Origin: Brachyhypopomus gauderio
Lineage: Eukaryota; Chordata; Actinopteri; Gymnotiformes; Hypopomidae
DNA: 64,000 nucleotides
Direction of reading: 5' to 3'
Assembly: GCF_052324685.1 (NCBI RefSeq)
Contig: NC_135213.1
Location: 1,509,646 to 1,573,645 of the forward strand
Shown here: positions 50,548 to 63,172 of the stretch, in pieces
Layout: each line of letters begins with the position of its first letter
How positions within the stretch are numbered: position 1 is the first letter of the stretch
Made by a program: the position numbers and the translations under genes
Notes under the pieces: generated by a model
What the model was told of the DNA's origin: nothing
What the model saw: only the letters and a program-made list of their open reading frames with translations
The model's database searches: none

Positions 50548-50936
50548 CAGCACATTGTTTATGTCCAGTGGAACTCAGTAACTGAGGGTTCAGTATGAAA
50601 CTTGGCTGAGCTGTAGATGTGCAAGAGCATACGGGTGGAGGGTGTACGGGTGGAGGGGGTCTACGGGTGGAGGGGGTGTACGGGTGGAGGGCGTGTACGG
50701 GTGGAGGGCGTGTACGGGTGGAGGGCGTGTACGGGTGGGGGGGGTGTACGGGTGGAGGGGGTCTACGGGTGGAGGGGGTCTACGGGTGGAGGGGGTCTAC
50801 GGGTGGGGGGGGTCTACGGGTGGGGGGCCTCTGTACCTCAAAGTTGCCCAGCAGTGCCCTGCTGATGGAGGCCAATGATGACCGGAGACTGGAGGAGCTG
50901 CTGGTGTGAGTCCGACGACCACTGCGCAGCTGACGC

Positions 50937-50972
<36 letters not shown>

Positions 50973-52708
50973 CATGTAACATCTGCAGGTGTAGAACAAC
51001 CGACAGGTGCGTGTCGTGAGCTCCAGTGTGTAGGTAGGGAAACTAACAGTTTGAGACGCGCGTCAGTCTTCAGTCTCCTGGACGATCGAGGGCCTTCCAC
51101 AGAGCCCTGGAGAGGGGGGGGGGGAGAGAAAGAGAGAGAGAGAGAGTGTGTGTGTGTGTGTGTGTAAAACAACTCAAAGCTTGAGATTGGAGTGTGAGAT
51201 ATAGAAGACATCACCTCACTTCACTAATCACCCCCCCCCCCTGGGTGGAGCTTTAGCTTATGAACCTGGAGCCACCCCCCACTGGCCTGGTGTTGTTATG
51301 ACAACTGTCAATCATTGGAGATTGCCTGTGAAGACTTTGAACCAGCGCTGGATCCTGACATTCCAGCATGATGCGCAGCTGCTCAAACCAAACAGGCCAA
51401 ACGGCAGGAATTCCACGGCCCTGTGCTGAATCATGACAAATGACTCCGCCCTGGAGGCAGCCCCCCCCCCCCCCCCATGTCTCTCTCCGTATCCACTCCT
51501 GTCTCTCAGCTTCTGACATCTTGTGCTTTCTGTTCCTTTTAAACACAGTATGCAGCTGGAACAGCCATCTTGTGTGTGTGAGAACATGCAAGCGGTGTCC
51601 TTACCTTGCCCTGTTCTCGAGCTGAAGGTAGCAGGTGTGTCCAGTAGGGGGCAGCCTTGGAGTCTGTGCTGCGGCCGGCGGCCAGACCCAGGCCGGGCGT
51701 AAGCAGCGCCAGACGGCTGCGCTTGGACGTGGACGGCCCCTCGTCCTCCGAGCACGACTCCCCCGCCTCGCTGGACGTCAGGATCTTCTTCCTGACCGCG
51801 CAGGGCACGGGCAGGGGTGAGGCTAGGCCACGCCCTTCCCACGGGCTCTTCTCCAATGTGCCAAGCCCACAGGACCAGGAGGAATTGGGTGTCTGTGGCC
51901 TCCTCTCCGAAGGGGGCGGGGACATCTCGATGCCCGCCCCCAACTCGGCGGCCTCGGCCGGGGTGAGAGGAGGGCGTGGTGGGTGTATGTGCTCCAGGGA
52001 CTCTGCTGTGCAGGACGTGCCCACCACCTCCACAGGGAGGCCCCTGCCCATCCAGCCCTCGTCCCCGGGACCCTCCCCCGGGCAGGGGGGCTCATCCCCG
52101 GCCATAGAGGCTCCAGGCTGTGGGGTGGTGGAGGGGGGGCTGCCCTCGCACCTGCCCCAAGGTGAGTGGGGGGCCTGGGGGTCCACCATGGGGGGTGATT
52201 TTGGGGAGAGTGGAGCGAAGGCATCTGGGACGGGGTGGTCGAGGCTGTGCTGGGCGGGTCTGCGTCGGGGCACAGGGGCTCGCCCCGCCGACCCGCCCGG
52301 TCCGGTGGGGTGAGCGGGCGAGAGGGACGGGGACAGGGGTGGGGACCGGGACGGAGACATCTCGGAGTCCCACTGCTCCAGCCCGGGCCCACGCAGCACC
52401 TCCACCTCTTCATCGCCCAGAACATCCTCTTCCTCCCCCTCGTCCTGCAGCAGGCGTTTTGGGGCGACGGGCCCCGGCGCGTCATCCGCACCACGCTTCA
52501 TGCCCGCCCTCTGGGTCCCGCGGCCCTCGGCCACGCCCCCTCTGCGGGACAGGATGGCCAGCTGGTAGGCCTTATGCAGCCGCAGCTCCTCCTGACTAAA
52601 GGGCCTGGCGGAGGCCCGCTGTAGCCCCACGTCAGGGCTGGTCTGGGGGCTCGTCTCCCCTGCCTGGGCCGCGTCCTTCCGGACCACCTCCATGTGGATG
52701 TGACGCAT
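49120..52708 (-). CDS. atosb: Atos homolog protein B (FAM214B)
   Basis: Exons on minus: 51605-52708, 51048-51106, 50837-50936, 50333-50491, 49974-50042, 49667-49866, 49120-49273; 1845 nt, 614 residues, all in phase. The start MRHIHMEV matches the family N terminus. Residues 1-368 (one large GC-rich exon) are Pro/Ser-rich and disordered. The conserved C-terminal half carries RALLGNFEESILKGRF, GFTAEIGASGSYCPQH, FNPNKTVVKMFLVTYNFGDM, MTFLRHRIFLVPV and EIRLLFSRRSIEVDTG, i.e. the DUF4210-like and chromosome-segregation-like regions of FAM214 proteins. Fly Atossa regulates macrophage metabolism and tissue invasion as a nuclear transcriptional regulator; the vertebrate B paralogue is little characterised. 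The B form is preferred over A by overall length and the APYWTHLLPS segment. Minisatellite and CA repeats crowd exons 50837-50936 and 50333-50491. Confidence 0.92.
50492..50548. repeat. (CA)n microsatellite at an ATOSB acceptor
   Basis: About 26 CA units, UG in transcript, next to the acceptor of exon 50333-50491; a similar tract of about 15 units at 50940-50970 precedes exon 50837-50936. Confidence 0.9.
50628..50832. repeat. 17-18-bp GGGTGGAGGGGGTCTAC minisatellite
   Basis: About twelve G-rich units fill the ATOSB intron and end within 10 bp of the donor of exon 50837-50936. Three frames stay open on plus through the array; these are artefacts. Confidence 0.92.
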
Positions 52709-52908
52709 GGTGATGTATCACGAACTGACCGTGTTGATAAGAATTTGTGCAGTATCAAAATAAAAACAAACTAAAAAGTTCTAGAAATGTTTTGCAGAGG
52801 AAAAGACAAAATGCCAACAGTCGAACACTCCACGGCTGCTTTTAGATCCCAGAGGTCTGGTCTAAGATTGGCACACTACATTTCCCACAATGCCTTCCAT
52901 CGCAAAAC
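52709..52908 (-). other. atosb: ATOSB 5' UTR part of the start-codon exon
   Basis: A good acceptor (TTTTCAG on minus) immediately precedes 52908, giving about 200 nt of untranslated sequence before the ATG at 52708. Confidence 0.55.
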
Positions 52909-53375
52909 CTGAAAATCAGAAACAAAGAGATAAAAAACATTAAGGAAGAAAGCAGCTGTCACAACGGGACATGCAGATGTTTGTCCAGTGCTGTGGAACC
53001 ATAACTTCATCCATGTAACCTCATACATTCATTCATTCATTTTTCATTCAAAAGGCAAAACTACATGTCCCACGACTGACAGCAGCTCCAGCTTCAGTGG
53101 ACGGGGTTAATAGGGGCTTCTGACTACAGAGGAGCTTCATGAGCCCCTGTTGGCCATCACACTCAGTTTGCACACGACCATAAAACTCACTCCACAAAAA
53201 TGCTTTCTTACCAAGTTCTTCAGCAACATATCTGGACCTGGCAGACTAACCAGTCCTGCAAGTGTGCAGACATTTCACTGACTTTGATCAGTGATGTTCA
53301 TCTCAGATTCTCTAGTCATTCTGAATTGTAGGTTGCTGTAATCGCACACAACCTGGCATGACACTATGGCACCTG

Positions 53376-53409
<34 letters not shown>

Positions 53410-53640
53410 AACAGCTTACACATATGACTGCTCTTGCTCATCTGAATCTACAGTCACATGCATCCACCTGTTAACCCCTCTCTGTTGACCCCTGCCCTTT
53501 GACCCCGACCCTAGAACCTGAGTTTGGGCATCTCCAACGCTGCCCCGCTGATCCGATAACAGCATTCCCACTCAGGCAGAGAGCAAAGGCCTAGAGAGAG
53601 AGAGACAAAGAAAGAGAGAGAGAGAGAGACAGAGACAGAA

Positions 53641-53673
<33 letters not shown>

Positions 53674-54567
53674 CAGAAAGAGAGACAGGGGGTGGAGATG
53701 AAGCAGGTTGTTTCTTGTTCTTAGGTCTTTAGTTGGAGAGAATAATAATGTGGACGAACCATTTACTTACCAAGGGGCAGTGTGTCAGTGAAAAGGGCGG
53801 GCTCTTGCTGAATGAACCAATGAACAGGTGATGTCTTTCCTGAAAGTCCACCCAGACAAGGCCAGCGGCCAATCACGCCCCTCCAGGGCTCCTGCGACAG
53901 GCTGGTTGCTCAGCGGCTGCATCCTGAGCAAGGCATTCCAGACTCACCCTATTGGAGAGAAGAGCCATCAATCACCACACGAGCCAGCTGATTCAGAAAG
54001 GAAGCAACACTCAAACAGGAACACGCCAAACCCACTCACACACTGCAGTTACTTGAGCGACAACAAAGATCAGGAAGAGGTTGCAAGTGTTACTGTACGC
54101 TTACTAGACTGTCTCAACACTGCATTTCCTGTTGTGTCCTTCTGTGCATGACCAGTCTGTGCACGCACACGGACACACACCATCCCAGAAAACAAAACCT
54201 GCGTGCATAAGTTCTTTACATGTAATCAAAGCTAATCTGATGTCCCATCAACACCCCTACCATCCAAGCACGCACGCCAACATGCCGCTATGTTGTGGTA
54301 ATCAGCGCTGTGCTAACTGGTGTCCCGTCTCCGCTCAACCTGTTCCTTTAAGCTCAGGGGTAAACACAGTCTCCACTGTCCTCTCTACAGCAGGCTAGAG
54401 GAGGAGAGGATCTGTTACCTACGCTAGGCAACACGGCTGCCTTCCTAGATGTCCGTCTTCCCCGTGTGTGTGTGTGTGTGTGACTGCTAATGGACAGAGA
54501 TAGGACAGGGTCCCACATGCAGGACAGGACTGGCCCAGAGATACTGCACACCTGTGTGTGTGTGTGT

Positions 54568-54570
<3 letters not shown>

Positions 54571-54636
<66 letters not shown>
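54571..54636. repeat. (TA)33 microsatellite
   Basis: A 66-bp uninterrupted TA run preceded by GTGTGTGTTT; strongly self-complementary. Confidence 0.93.
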
Positions 54637-54637
<1 letters not shown>

Positions 54638-54952
54638 CACCCAGTGCTCTGGGACACAGAGATGGAGTGTTGGAGACTGAGGTAGTCTCATTCCAGGCCC
54701 ACATACCAATCAGACAGTCTGAACAGGAGGTAGAACTCAAGAAGGGTCAATTACAGCTAACCACCCCCCCCCCCCCACACACACCCCTCCCCCCCACACA
54801 CACACACATCCATCATTGCCAGTGGACATCTTCAACGACTCAGCACACCCCAATCCAGTTCTGCTGCCAGATTTGACGTTGACTATTTTTAAAAACCCTC
54901 CAGTTCCCTCACAGTGAGGGACGCACCACACAGCAGAGTGACACTACCACCT

Positions 54953-55005
54953 CTAGGGTTAGGACTAGGGTTAGGACTAGGGTTAGGACTAGGGTTAGGA
55001 CTCAG
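54953..55005. repeat. Telomere-like TAGGGTTAGGAC array
   Basis: Four 12-bp units of TAGGGTTAGGAC, containing the vertebrate telomere hexamer TTAGGG in each unit. This is an interstitial short array, not a chromosome end, because genes lie on both sides. Confidence 0.85.
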
Positions 55006-55344
55006 TCCTATCCAGTCACTAAAAGTTAACAACTTTGAGCACAGGTCCAGAATTCTCTAGAAAATTATTTGCTTCATGTGTGTTGCCTGAAAATACTGAT
55101 GGTAAAAGAATGCTTACTTTTCTGTGTAATTTTTAAAAATATATGTTTTGTTTACAAGAGCTAAAGATGTGCTTGTTGACAGTTGGGGGATTGTTGACAT
55201 GGCTGGGGTTTACATTTTGGTATTTTAATTCTGTCAGCCACTGTAGCTAAACATAAACACGTGTGTGAGGTTATAGTGTGTAAACTCTGAGGTTATAGTG
55301 TATGTATGTTTAAAAGTATTCAAGATGGGGCTTTGGAAATGTAG

Positions 55345-56255
55345 TCAATGACAAACACCGCTGCTCCACCTGCTGCACTACTGCAAACACTGCTGCTCCA
55401 CCTGCTTCTACAAAACCGCTGCTCCACCTGCTTCTACAAAACCGCTGCTCCACCTGCTTCTACAAAACCGCTGCTCCACCTGCTTCTACAAAACCGCTGC
55501 TCCACCTGCTTCTACAAAACCGCTACTCCACCTGCTGCACTGCAAACACCGCTACTCCACAACACCGCTACTCCACCTGCCGCACTGCAAACACCGCTGC
55601 TCCACCTGCCGCAATACAAACACCGCTGCTCCACATGTTGCAATGCAAACACCGCTACTGCACCTGCCGCACTGCAAACACCGCTACTGCACCTGCCGCA
55701 ATACAAACACCGCTACTGCACCTGCCGCAATACAAACACCGCTACTGCACCTGTTGCAATACAAACACCGCTACTGCACCTGTTGCAATACAAACACCGC
55801 TACTGCACCTGCCGCAATACAAACACCGCTACTCCACCTGTTGCTACTGCAAACACCGCTACTCCACCTGTTGCTACTGCAAACACCGCTACTCCACCTG
55901 TTGCTACTGCAAACACCGCTACTCCACCTGTTGCTACTGCAAACACCGCTACTCCACCTGTTGCTACTGCAAACACCGCTACTGCACCTGTTGCTACTGC
56001 AAACACCGCTACTGCACCTGTTGCAATACAAACACCGCTACTGCACCTGTTGCAATACAAACACCGCTACTGCACCTGTTGCTACTGCACCTGTTGCTAC
56101 TGCAAACACCGCTACTGCACCTGTTGCTACTGCAAACACCGCTACTCCACATGTTGCAATACAAACACCGCTACTCCACATGTTGCAATACAAACACCGC
56201 TACTGCACCTGTTGCAATACAAACACTGCTACTGCACCTGTTTCTACTGCAAACC
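55345..56255. repeat. Compound 27/29/30-bp minisatellite, about 900 bp
   Basis: Units share AACACCGCTACTGCACCTG. The left part has 27-bp units (CTGCTTCTACAAAACCGCTG), the middle 29-bp units ending GCCGCAATAC, the right 30-bp units ending TTGCTACTGC. In the 29-bp part the three plus frames cycle into one another and in the 30-bp part they stay constant, so long open frames (up to 306 codons) arise without selection. Confidence 0.93.
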
Positions 56256-56554
56256 TAAATCCTCTTAATGTTTTAAGGTCAAAATTCATTATATGAACTA
56301 CCTGCTAACTAACAGCTTCAAAGCCTTCAAAGCTAATGTGAGGTCATGTATGCCAATGTACCAAGAGTTAGCAGAACATGCGTGTCCATTACCCATGGTG
56401 TTGGGGCAGTGCGGGTTACACAAGCTGCACCCACCACTGGAAGCCATTCCTCCTCTAATCATGCATCACGTTTAGTAGATCAGTTTAGAAACAGGTACAT
56501 AAATGACCAGAATGATCAGGGGTGCGCTTGCCACACACGCGCATGCGCACACAC

Positions 56555-56625
56555 ACACACGCGCACACACACGCGCGCACACACACGCGCGCACACACAC
56601 GCGCGCACACACACGCGCGCACACG
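56555..56625. repeat. CACACGCGCG microsatellite
   Basis: Alternating purine-pyrimidine repeats of CACACACGCGCG, potential Z-DNA. Confidence 0.9.
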
Positions 56626-56934
56626 GCTGCCCAGCACAACATTATGCTCACATCTGCAATTTACAGCTTGCAGAGGTGTATTACATCACGGATTTATGAA
56701 AACAGAACTTTCATCCAATATTTGCAGATATAAAACTAAAACCCACATTAAATGAGGTCATTTTAAAGTATTTTAGGAAGTCTTTATTAAAGTCTTTTAA
56801 TGAATGGTGACAGCAGCATCCTTTGTAACGTGTGTGAGCAGGAGGCCCGGCGGGGGAGGTGCAGGTGCTGTGGTAGAGAGGGTTGTGCTGGGTCAGGCCC
56901 GAAGACCCAAGATGCTACAGAGGAAATCACGTCT

Positions 56935-56965
<31 letters not shown>

Positions 56966-57415
56966 GGGCAGGAAGTAGCAGAGGGCAGGAACTGTGAGCT
57001 GGTGAGGTGAACGTGATTGTACTTATCTCTAAGCTGAGCTAGTGACAGTAGGGTTGGGTGATCACACACACCCTATTTATCTACAACACTGCACACACCA
57101 TGACATCACTCACCCATTCTGCCAATCAGACCGACTCTGGGTGCGCTGGACTCGGTGTGCACTTGGGGAACGGAACCCACAAACTACCGCATATATGGGA
57201 GACTAAATCCTCAAACTACTACATTAACAACACGAAGTACGACTTTCACAGGTCAGGATGACCAGGCCAATACTGAAGCACGGCTGATGTTGGGCCCAAT
57301 CTGAAGGGCTGACACACCCCCCCGGACCACTGCGCTGCCCTGCATACACCCACCAACACAACGGCATGGAGGAGCGCCCTAGTTACGACAACGGCCCACA
57401 GAAGCACACCCCTCC

Positions 57416-57416
<1 letters not shown>

Positions 57417-57481
<65 letters not shown>
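57417..57481. repeat. (CA)32 microsatellite
   Basis: Uninterrupted CA run in ATOSB intron 1. Confidence 0.93.
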
Positions 57482-57483
<2 letters not shown>

Positions 57484-57867
57484 CTGGTACGGTCACTGCC
57501 TCTGGGAGACACGTCTGTATTTGGAGACGTGTCTGTTGCTTTCTTTGGCCTGTGTGCCCATGGTAACAGCGACCTTACCTCTCTAACACCCCTCTCTTCC
57601 TTTTCACTCAGAGCCTGGGGGGGACCCTCTGCTGTGAAGAAGAGAGTCTGCATGAAGTGGAGGGAGGGAGGGAGGAAGGGGGGAGAGAGAGAGAGAGAAA
57701 GAGAAAACCACAAGACTGAGTTAAAAAGGCATCTTGCTCAAATGTTCTCACAAGGCCTGACAGATCACAGCTTATGCACCCTCTCTCAATCTCTTTCTCA
57801 CACACACACACCCTATTGCTATTCTGGTATGTGCCCAGCTTTAAAGTCCCCCCTTCCAGTCCTCTCA

Positions 57868-57869
57868 AT

Positions 57870-57921
<52 letters not shown>

Positions 57922-58030
57922 CCACACAGACTAAACTCTGTCACCTCTCTCTCTCCCTCTCTCTCTCCAAAAATATGGACACAAAAGATTCAGTACCCTC
58001 AGTTAGCTAGCTCTCTCTCTCTCTCGCTCT
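57868..58030. repeat. (CT)n tract
   Basis: A CT run of about 25 units (57868-57918) and shorter CT-rich patches to 58026. Confidence 0.9.
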
Positions 58031-58337
58031 GCTGGATCTCTCTCTTGCACAGTCAGCGCTTAACACATGGGGCAGGGACCTATCAAACACTCTGACAGCT
58101 GATTGGACGATGGGAGGGATCTGAAGATATGGCAGTGATATGGATTGGTGAGAATTTAAGGGTTTGTGTCATTGCTCCGCCCACCTGCTCTTGTACTGCA
58201 GTGTATTTGCATGTATTTGCTCACAGGGAGTGAGGAAAGAATAAAAGCATACCACAGTTCACTGTGCTGGGTGTCTGGGGGACGGAAAATATCACAGAGA
58301 ACATTCCCTTTAATCCTGAAACACCCTCCACCACAAC

Positions 58338-58342
58338 CCCCC

Positions 58343-58373
<31 letters not shown>

Positions 58374-58392
58374 ACACACACACCACCCCCCC
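58338..58392. repeat. C-run plus CA tract
   Basis: About 20 C (58339-58359) followed by about 12 CA units and another short C-run. Confidence 0.85.
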
Positions 58393-58854
58393 ACAACTTT
58401 TTTGAACAGTATTTGTAGTCAAATGCAGGTGGAGTTTCACAACAGATGGAGTTCAAATGCATGAAGCGTTAACAAAGGTCTCTGTGGGGAAGCAGTGTGT
58501 GTGTTTCTGTGTGTGTGTGTTTGTCTGCTTGCTTTTGAAAAGGGAAGTTCACAGCTGAGCAGATATGGGAGGACGCTATCGTGTGTGTGTGTGTGTGTGT
58601 GTACGCGCAGGAAAGCTGCAGCGTCTGAAGAGGTGTGGCCTAACTATTCTAATATCTCCCCGACACACACATACACACAGTCTTCCTATGATGAAACAGG
58701 AGGGAGGGGCATGTAAAGATAGGCATATATGTGTGTGTGTGTGTGTGTATGTGTATGACGGAATAAACATTGGTTATGCATGCGAGAGGGTGGGGTTGAT
58801 TAAGTTTAAAACTACGGCTGAAGTTTACACTTCTTCCATCCACTTTTTTCATTA

Positions 58855-59575
58855 ACCCCCTCCAGGCCCTGTAGGTGGTCACTAACCCCCTCTGGTCACT
58901 AACCCCCTCTGGTCACCAACACCCTCCAGGCCCTGTAGGTGGTCACTAACCCCCTCTGGTCACCAACACCCTCCAGGCCCTGTAGGTGGTCACTAACCCC
59001 CTCTGGTCACCAACACCCTCCAGGCCCTGTAGGTGGTCACTAACCCCCTCTGGTCACTAACCCCCTCTGGTCACTAACCCCCTCTGGTCACCAACCCCCT
59101 CTGGTCACCAACCCCCTCTGGTCACCAACCCCCTCTGGTCACCAACCCCCTCCGGGCCCTGTAGATGGTCACTAACCCCCTCTGGTCACCAACCCCCTCT
59201 GGTCACCAACCCCCTCCAGGCCCTGTAGGTGGTCACTAACCCCCTCTGGTCACCAACCCCCTCTGGTCACCAACACCCTCCAGGCCCTGTAGGTGGTCAC
59301 TAACCCCCTCTGGTCACCAACACCCTCCGGGCCCTGTAGGTGGTCACTAACCCCCTCTGGTCACCAACACCCTCCGGGCCCTGTAGGTGGTCACTAACCC
59401 CCTCTGGTCACCAACCCCCTCTGGTCACCAACCCCCTCCAGGCCCTGTAGGTGGTCACTAACCCCCTCTGGTCACCAACCCCCTCTGGTCACCAACCCCC
59501 TCCAGGCCCTGTAGGTGGTCACTAACCCCCTCTGGTCACCAACCCCCTCCAGGCCCTGTAGGTGGTCACTAATCC
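58855..59575. repeat. 17-bp GGTCACYAACCCCCTCT minisatellite with 35-bp higher order
   Basis: A 720-bp array of GGTCACTAACCCCCTCT and GGTCACCAACCCCCTCC units, punctuated by AGGCCCTGTAGGT blocks. The two building blocks alternate in varying order, a higher-order structure made by unequal exchange. Confidence 0.93.
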
Positions 59576-59929
59576 ACATATTCCATATAGGTAGCCACTA
59601 ATCCCACAAGCTCTTTCTGCCACCCCTTCCCCCTGGCAACAACACCTCAGTGAGAGAGTTTGAGAGTGTGTGTGTGATTTTATCAGTAGACGTGTGTGTG
59701 TGTGTGTGTGTGTGAGAGAAAAGACTCTAGTGGAATGTGTGACTTTATTTAACCAGAGCTGCTACCATGGTGGCAGACTTCCCAGGCTTCTTTTGTTTGT
59801 GTGTGTGTGTGTGTGTGTGTGCGCGCACGGGCATCATTTGTTGCTATAGGTCAGGACACAAACTAGAGGGAGTGTATCCTAGCAGATTCTACTTTCTTTA
59901 CAGAAGTTGCCACAACCCTTTTTCCACAC

Positions 59930-60182
59930 CCAGCCCCGACGCGCCTCCTCCTGGACACACCCAGCCCCGACGCGCCTCCTCCTGGACACACCCAGCCCCG
60001 ACGCGCCTCCTCCTGGACACACCCAGCCCCGACGCGCCTCCTCCTGGACACACCCAGCCCCGACGCGCCTCCTCCTGGACACACCCAGCCCCGACGCGCC
60101 TCCTCCTGGACACACCCAGCCCCGACGCGCCTCCCCTGGACACACCCAGCCCTGACACGCCTCCTCCTGGGCCCTGGACACA
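59930..60182. repeat. 31-bp CpG-rich minisatellite
   Basis: About eight nearly identical 31-bp units with core CCAGCCCCGACGCGCCTCCT then CCTGGACACA. Because 31 is not a multiple of three, all frames cycle and remain open on both strands. The units are unusually CpG-rich for an intronic repeat. Confidence 0.93.
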
Positions 60183-63172
60183 CCCACTCTTGGCTCACCC
60201 CAGTCTGAAACTAGGCCAGGGCCACCAAAAGGTCATTACGTCTCTGAAACAGAGGAATCAGTGAGGTGATGGTACTCATGAACCAAACCCTACCCCCCCC
60301 CCCCCCAACACACACCCACCCCCTGCTCCTGGAAATCTATAGCCCGTGAGAGTTTAGCTCCACCTCCCTTCCTCGTACTCTCTCTCTTTTCAGTCATGTC
60401 ATCCAGGACCTCTCTCTTTACCTAACGCATATCCAACTCCATGGGAGCTACTGTCATGATGATTATGTTACCAACAAAGACCATCAAAATCACAATAAAC
60501 GATACGACAGAGTTCATTACTCATCAACACGGACACTGCCTCTCTCCACCACAGTGCCAAAGACTATAACACAGGCCTAGACAATCAAAGAGAAAGAAAA
60601 GATAGACAGACATGCAGAAAGTGTGAGAGAGGGGTATGGAGGAAGAGACAGGGAGAGAGAGAGAGAGAAAGAGAGAGAGAGTGTTCATGACAGTGTTTGT
60701 CATTAGGACAGAGACAGAATGTTCCAGGAGTTTGTGTGTACTAATCACACCCCCCACAGATGAATGTCTTTAACCTTGTATTCAGGAACCAGTGTGTGTA
60801 CGCGCGTGTGTGTGTGTAGCCATACCTACTGTATGAATTTCAGCAAAAACATCTGTGTGTGTGTGTATGTGCGAGAGAGAGAGAGTACTGAATCATTTTC
60901 ACAGTTCAAACTATAAATAGAAAAGATGAGTGTTTCGCAACACACAGAAATACTTCCTTAACCGGTTTATGAATTCTGCGTGTGTGCAAGTATGTTTGGA
61001 TCAGCTGTGAACAGACGCAGTCCTACAGTGTAATGATAAACTGAGGAGATTATGGTTAGTCATTCTGTAGAGATTAACATACAACACTGATAAGCAAAAT
61101 GTCCCCACGCCCAGCCACAAGAGTGCGCACATGCCCCCCTCATTTAAGGTCAAATTGGAAGTTTATTTAATAATTGAGAGAGAGAGACATACAGAGAGAC
61201 AAAGAGTGAGACAGGGTGAGACAGTGACTCGAAACAGACTCCCAGACTCACAAACTTGGGGCTTCTGTCTGGGCTCGGCAAAAGGCAAGCAGCAGTCTCC
61301 CCCACAGACTCTGGTCTGTAAGGGGTCTCACAGTGCTGCTTCTGTGGGAAGGTCCAGCAATGGGAGAACTTCATTAGGGGGGGCCTCAAGCAGCCCTCAG
61401 CTTTCAGCATGTGTTCAGACATGCTGAACTGCTTAGCCCTCAGGGTCTGACCTGGGATCAGTCTACCACAAAAACACTGACGTGAGCAGACATGCAATGA
61501 CAGCCAGAGACTGGCCCGAGGTCACCCACACAGTCTGAACGAACGGTGGGGAGAACTGAAGAATGACTGATCAATCAGACAGACACCGAGAGTTGCCCCA
61601 GACAGACGTGCAGGACCTGCTCTACACCCGCGTGGACCTGCCGCTGCAGACCTGCACGGCCACGCCCCTGATTATGACCTGCAAATGTCTGGGACCACAG
61701 CCTCCTTCTGATCACGGCTGAGAGGGCGGGAGAGGGGAGGGGGGAGAGAGTGTAAAAACAGACAAAGGAAGAGAGGAGACAGGAGAAAGACGATGTGTTC
61801 AGGGTAAAAGAACAAACCTATCCTTGTGTTTGGGAAGGGGGGAGAGAGGCATAGCTACAGGGCCAACAGACGTGCCCAGGCACACACACACACACCCCTC
61901 TCTAAATAAACCACACACACACCCCTATTATATCAGTAAACTCTAAATGTCTAATTAAGCAACAAGCTTGTTTGCCGTTTTCTGTGGATTTTGATCAAAT
62001 CTCAACATCCGGCAACCTGCCAAATGACTCCAGCACACACACACGCCTCATACGTCTGGTGCCAACATCTCCCCTTCCCTATGGAACACAGGTAGTATTC
62101 TCTCCGGCATTGCACAGGCATCCTGAACGTCACCCAAGCCTGCAGGGTGTAGGCGGAGAGCTCCCATTTCGACACTGATCTCAGCGCAGCCCTCTTTAGT
62201 TTCACAGCAAGTGTGTGAGGCAAGCACCCCGATTCCAGACCAGCTTTAAAAAAAATAATAAAAAGAGCAAGGGGCCGTCTGGTCTTTCACAGTTTTGTTC
62301 CAGAGGCGCCAGCATGAACACAGCAGTTTTGGAAAGGCTTTTGGGCATTTGTGAGGAGAGTGACACCCCCTCTCCCCCCCACCAACACCACCAGTCAGTT
62401 AAAAAGCAAATCTTCTGGTTGTCCCATCCCTCCCTCTTTCTCCCTCATCCCCTCAGCGTCTGTCTGGCAGATTCATTGTCTGTCTGTGCCTCTTTCGCAG
62501 TTTCTGCATCGCTCATTCCTTCATTGTGTCTTATTCCGTCACACTCCCTTCCGCTCTCTTCGTGTGTGTCTCTCTGTATGTGTGTAAACACACACGGACA
62601 CACGTTTTTGCAGCAGTCATCAAAGAACACGTTTTTTTAAGGTTTAAACCGAACTGCTTGCTCGCTGAAACACGGATGGCTGCACTAAAATCTCCTCAGA
62701 TCATATTCACCCTCCCTCTCCCCACCACACGCCGCAACCACACAAGTCACTTTATTTAAAGGCCGTCGGGGACTTCTCGTATTACTTTAAACGCTGCATT
62801 ATAAAAGTAGAAGAGTCGCTAAGAGGAACAAAAAGACGTTATAGACGAGGCACGGGCACGACCATGATGAAATCCGCTTTATCTGGGCTGAAACGGCAGG
62901 AGACGCGCAGACAAAAGCCCAAACGGCCCCTGCGTGAGAAGGTTCAGTTCGTTGTGTGTGAGGGCTTCAAAACGTCTCGCACGATCAGTAGATCAGACAG
63001 CTTTCGCAAAGCAGTCCTACAACTTAAATTATTGAGGATCGATCCTTCCTGGACTAACATTTGACACGACGCAAGAAAAATAAATCGCCGAACCCAAACT
63101 TGGGCTGAATTAACTCGGGCTTGTTGATGAGAAGAGACACAAAGAAGAGGAGGAAGGCAGCTGGGTACTCAC
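60183..63172 (-). other. ATOSB intron 1, distal part
   Basis: Short GA tracts (60640-60680, 61165-61225), C-runs (60293-60306) and unique sequence. Open frames near 61131-61427 and 62864-63064 lack recognisable domains. No gene is supported. Confidence 0.45.

Larger units (their letters stand above)
52909..55340 (-). other. ATOSB intron 1, proximal part
   Basis: Noncoding. It contains a GT tract (53377-53408), a GA-rich tract (53595-53690), a (TA)33 tract (54571-54636) and a telomere-like array (54953-55005). No exon or RNA gene recognised. Confidence 0.5.

Noticed and set aside
51657-52599. Long plus-strand frames of 159-218 codons
   Set aside because: They are antisense shadows of the GC-rich ATOSB first coding exon, whose minus-strand reading has family motifs.
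55348-56268. 306-codon open frame and its two overlapping plus-frame partners
   Set aside because: It is entirely minisatellite. The unit length (29 or 30 bp) lets all frames stay open, and no start context, domain or splice logic supports a gene.
55345-59575. Regular spaced repeats as a CRISPR-like array
   Set aside because: Units are contiguous or vary in length with no unique spacers, no cas genes, and the genome is vertebrate.
59767-60264. 165-codon plus frame and several minus frames
   Set aside because: They are translations of the 31-bp repeat cycling through frames on both strands.
62864-63064. 66-codon basic open frame MMKSALSGLKRQ...
   Set aside because: Short, no recognised family and within the ATOSB first intron; no independent support.
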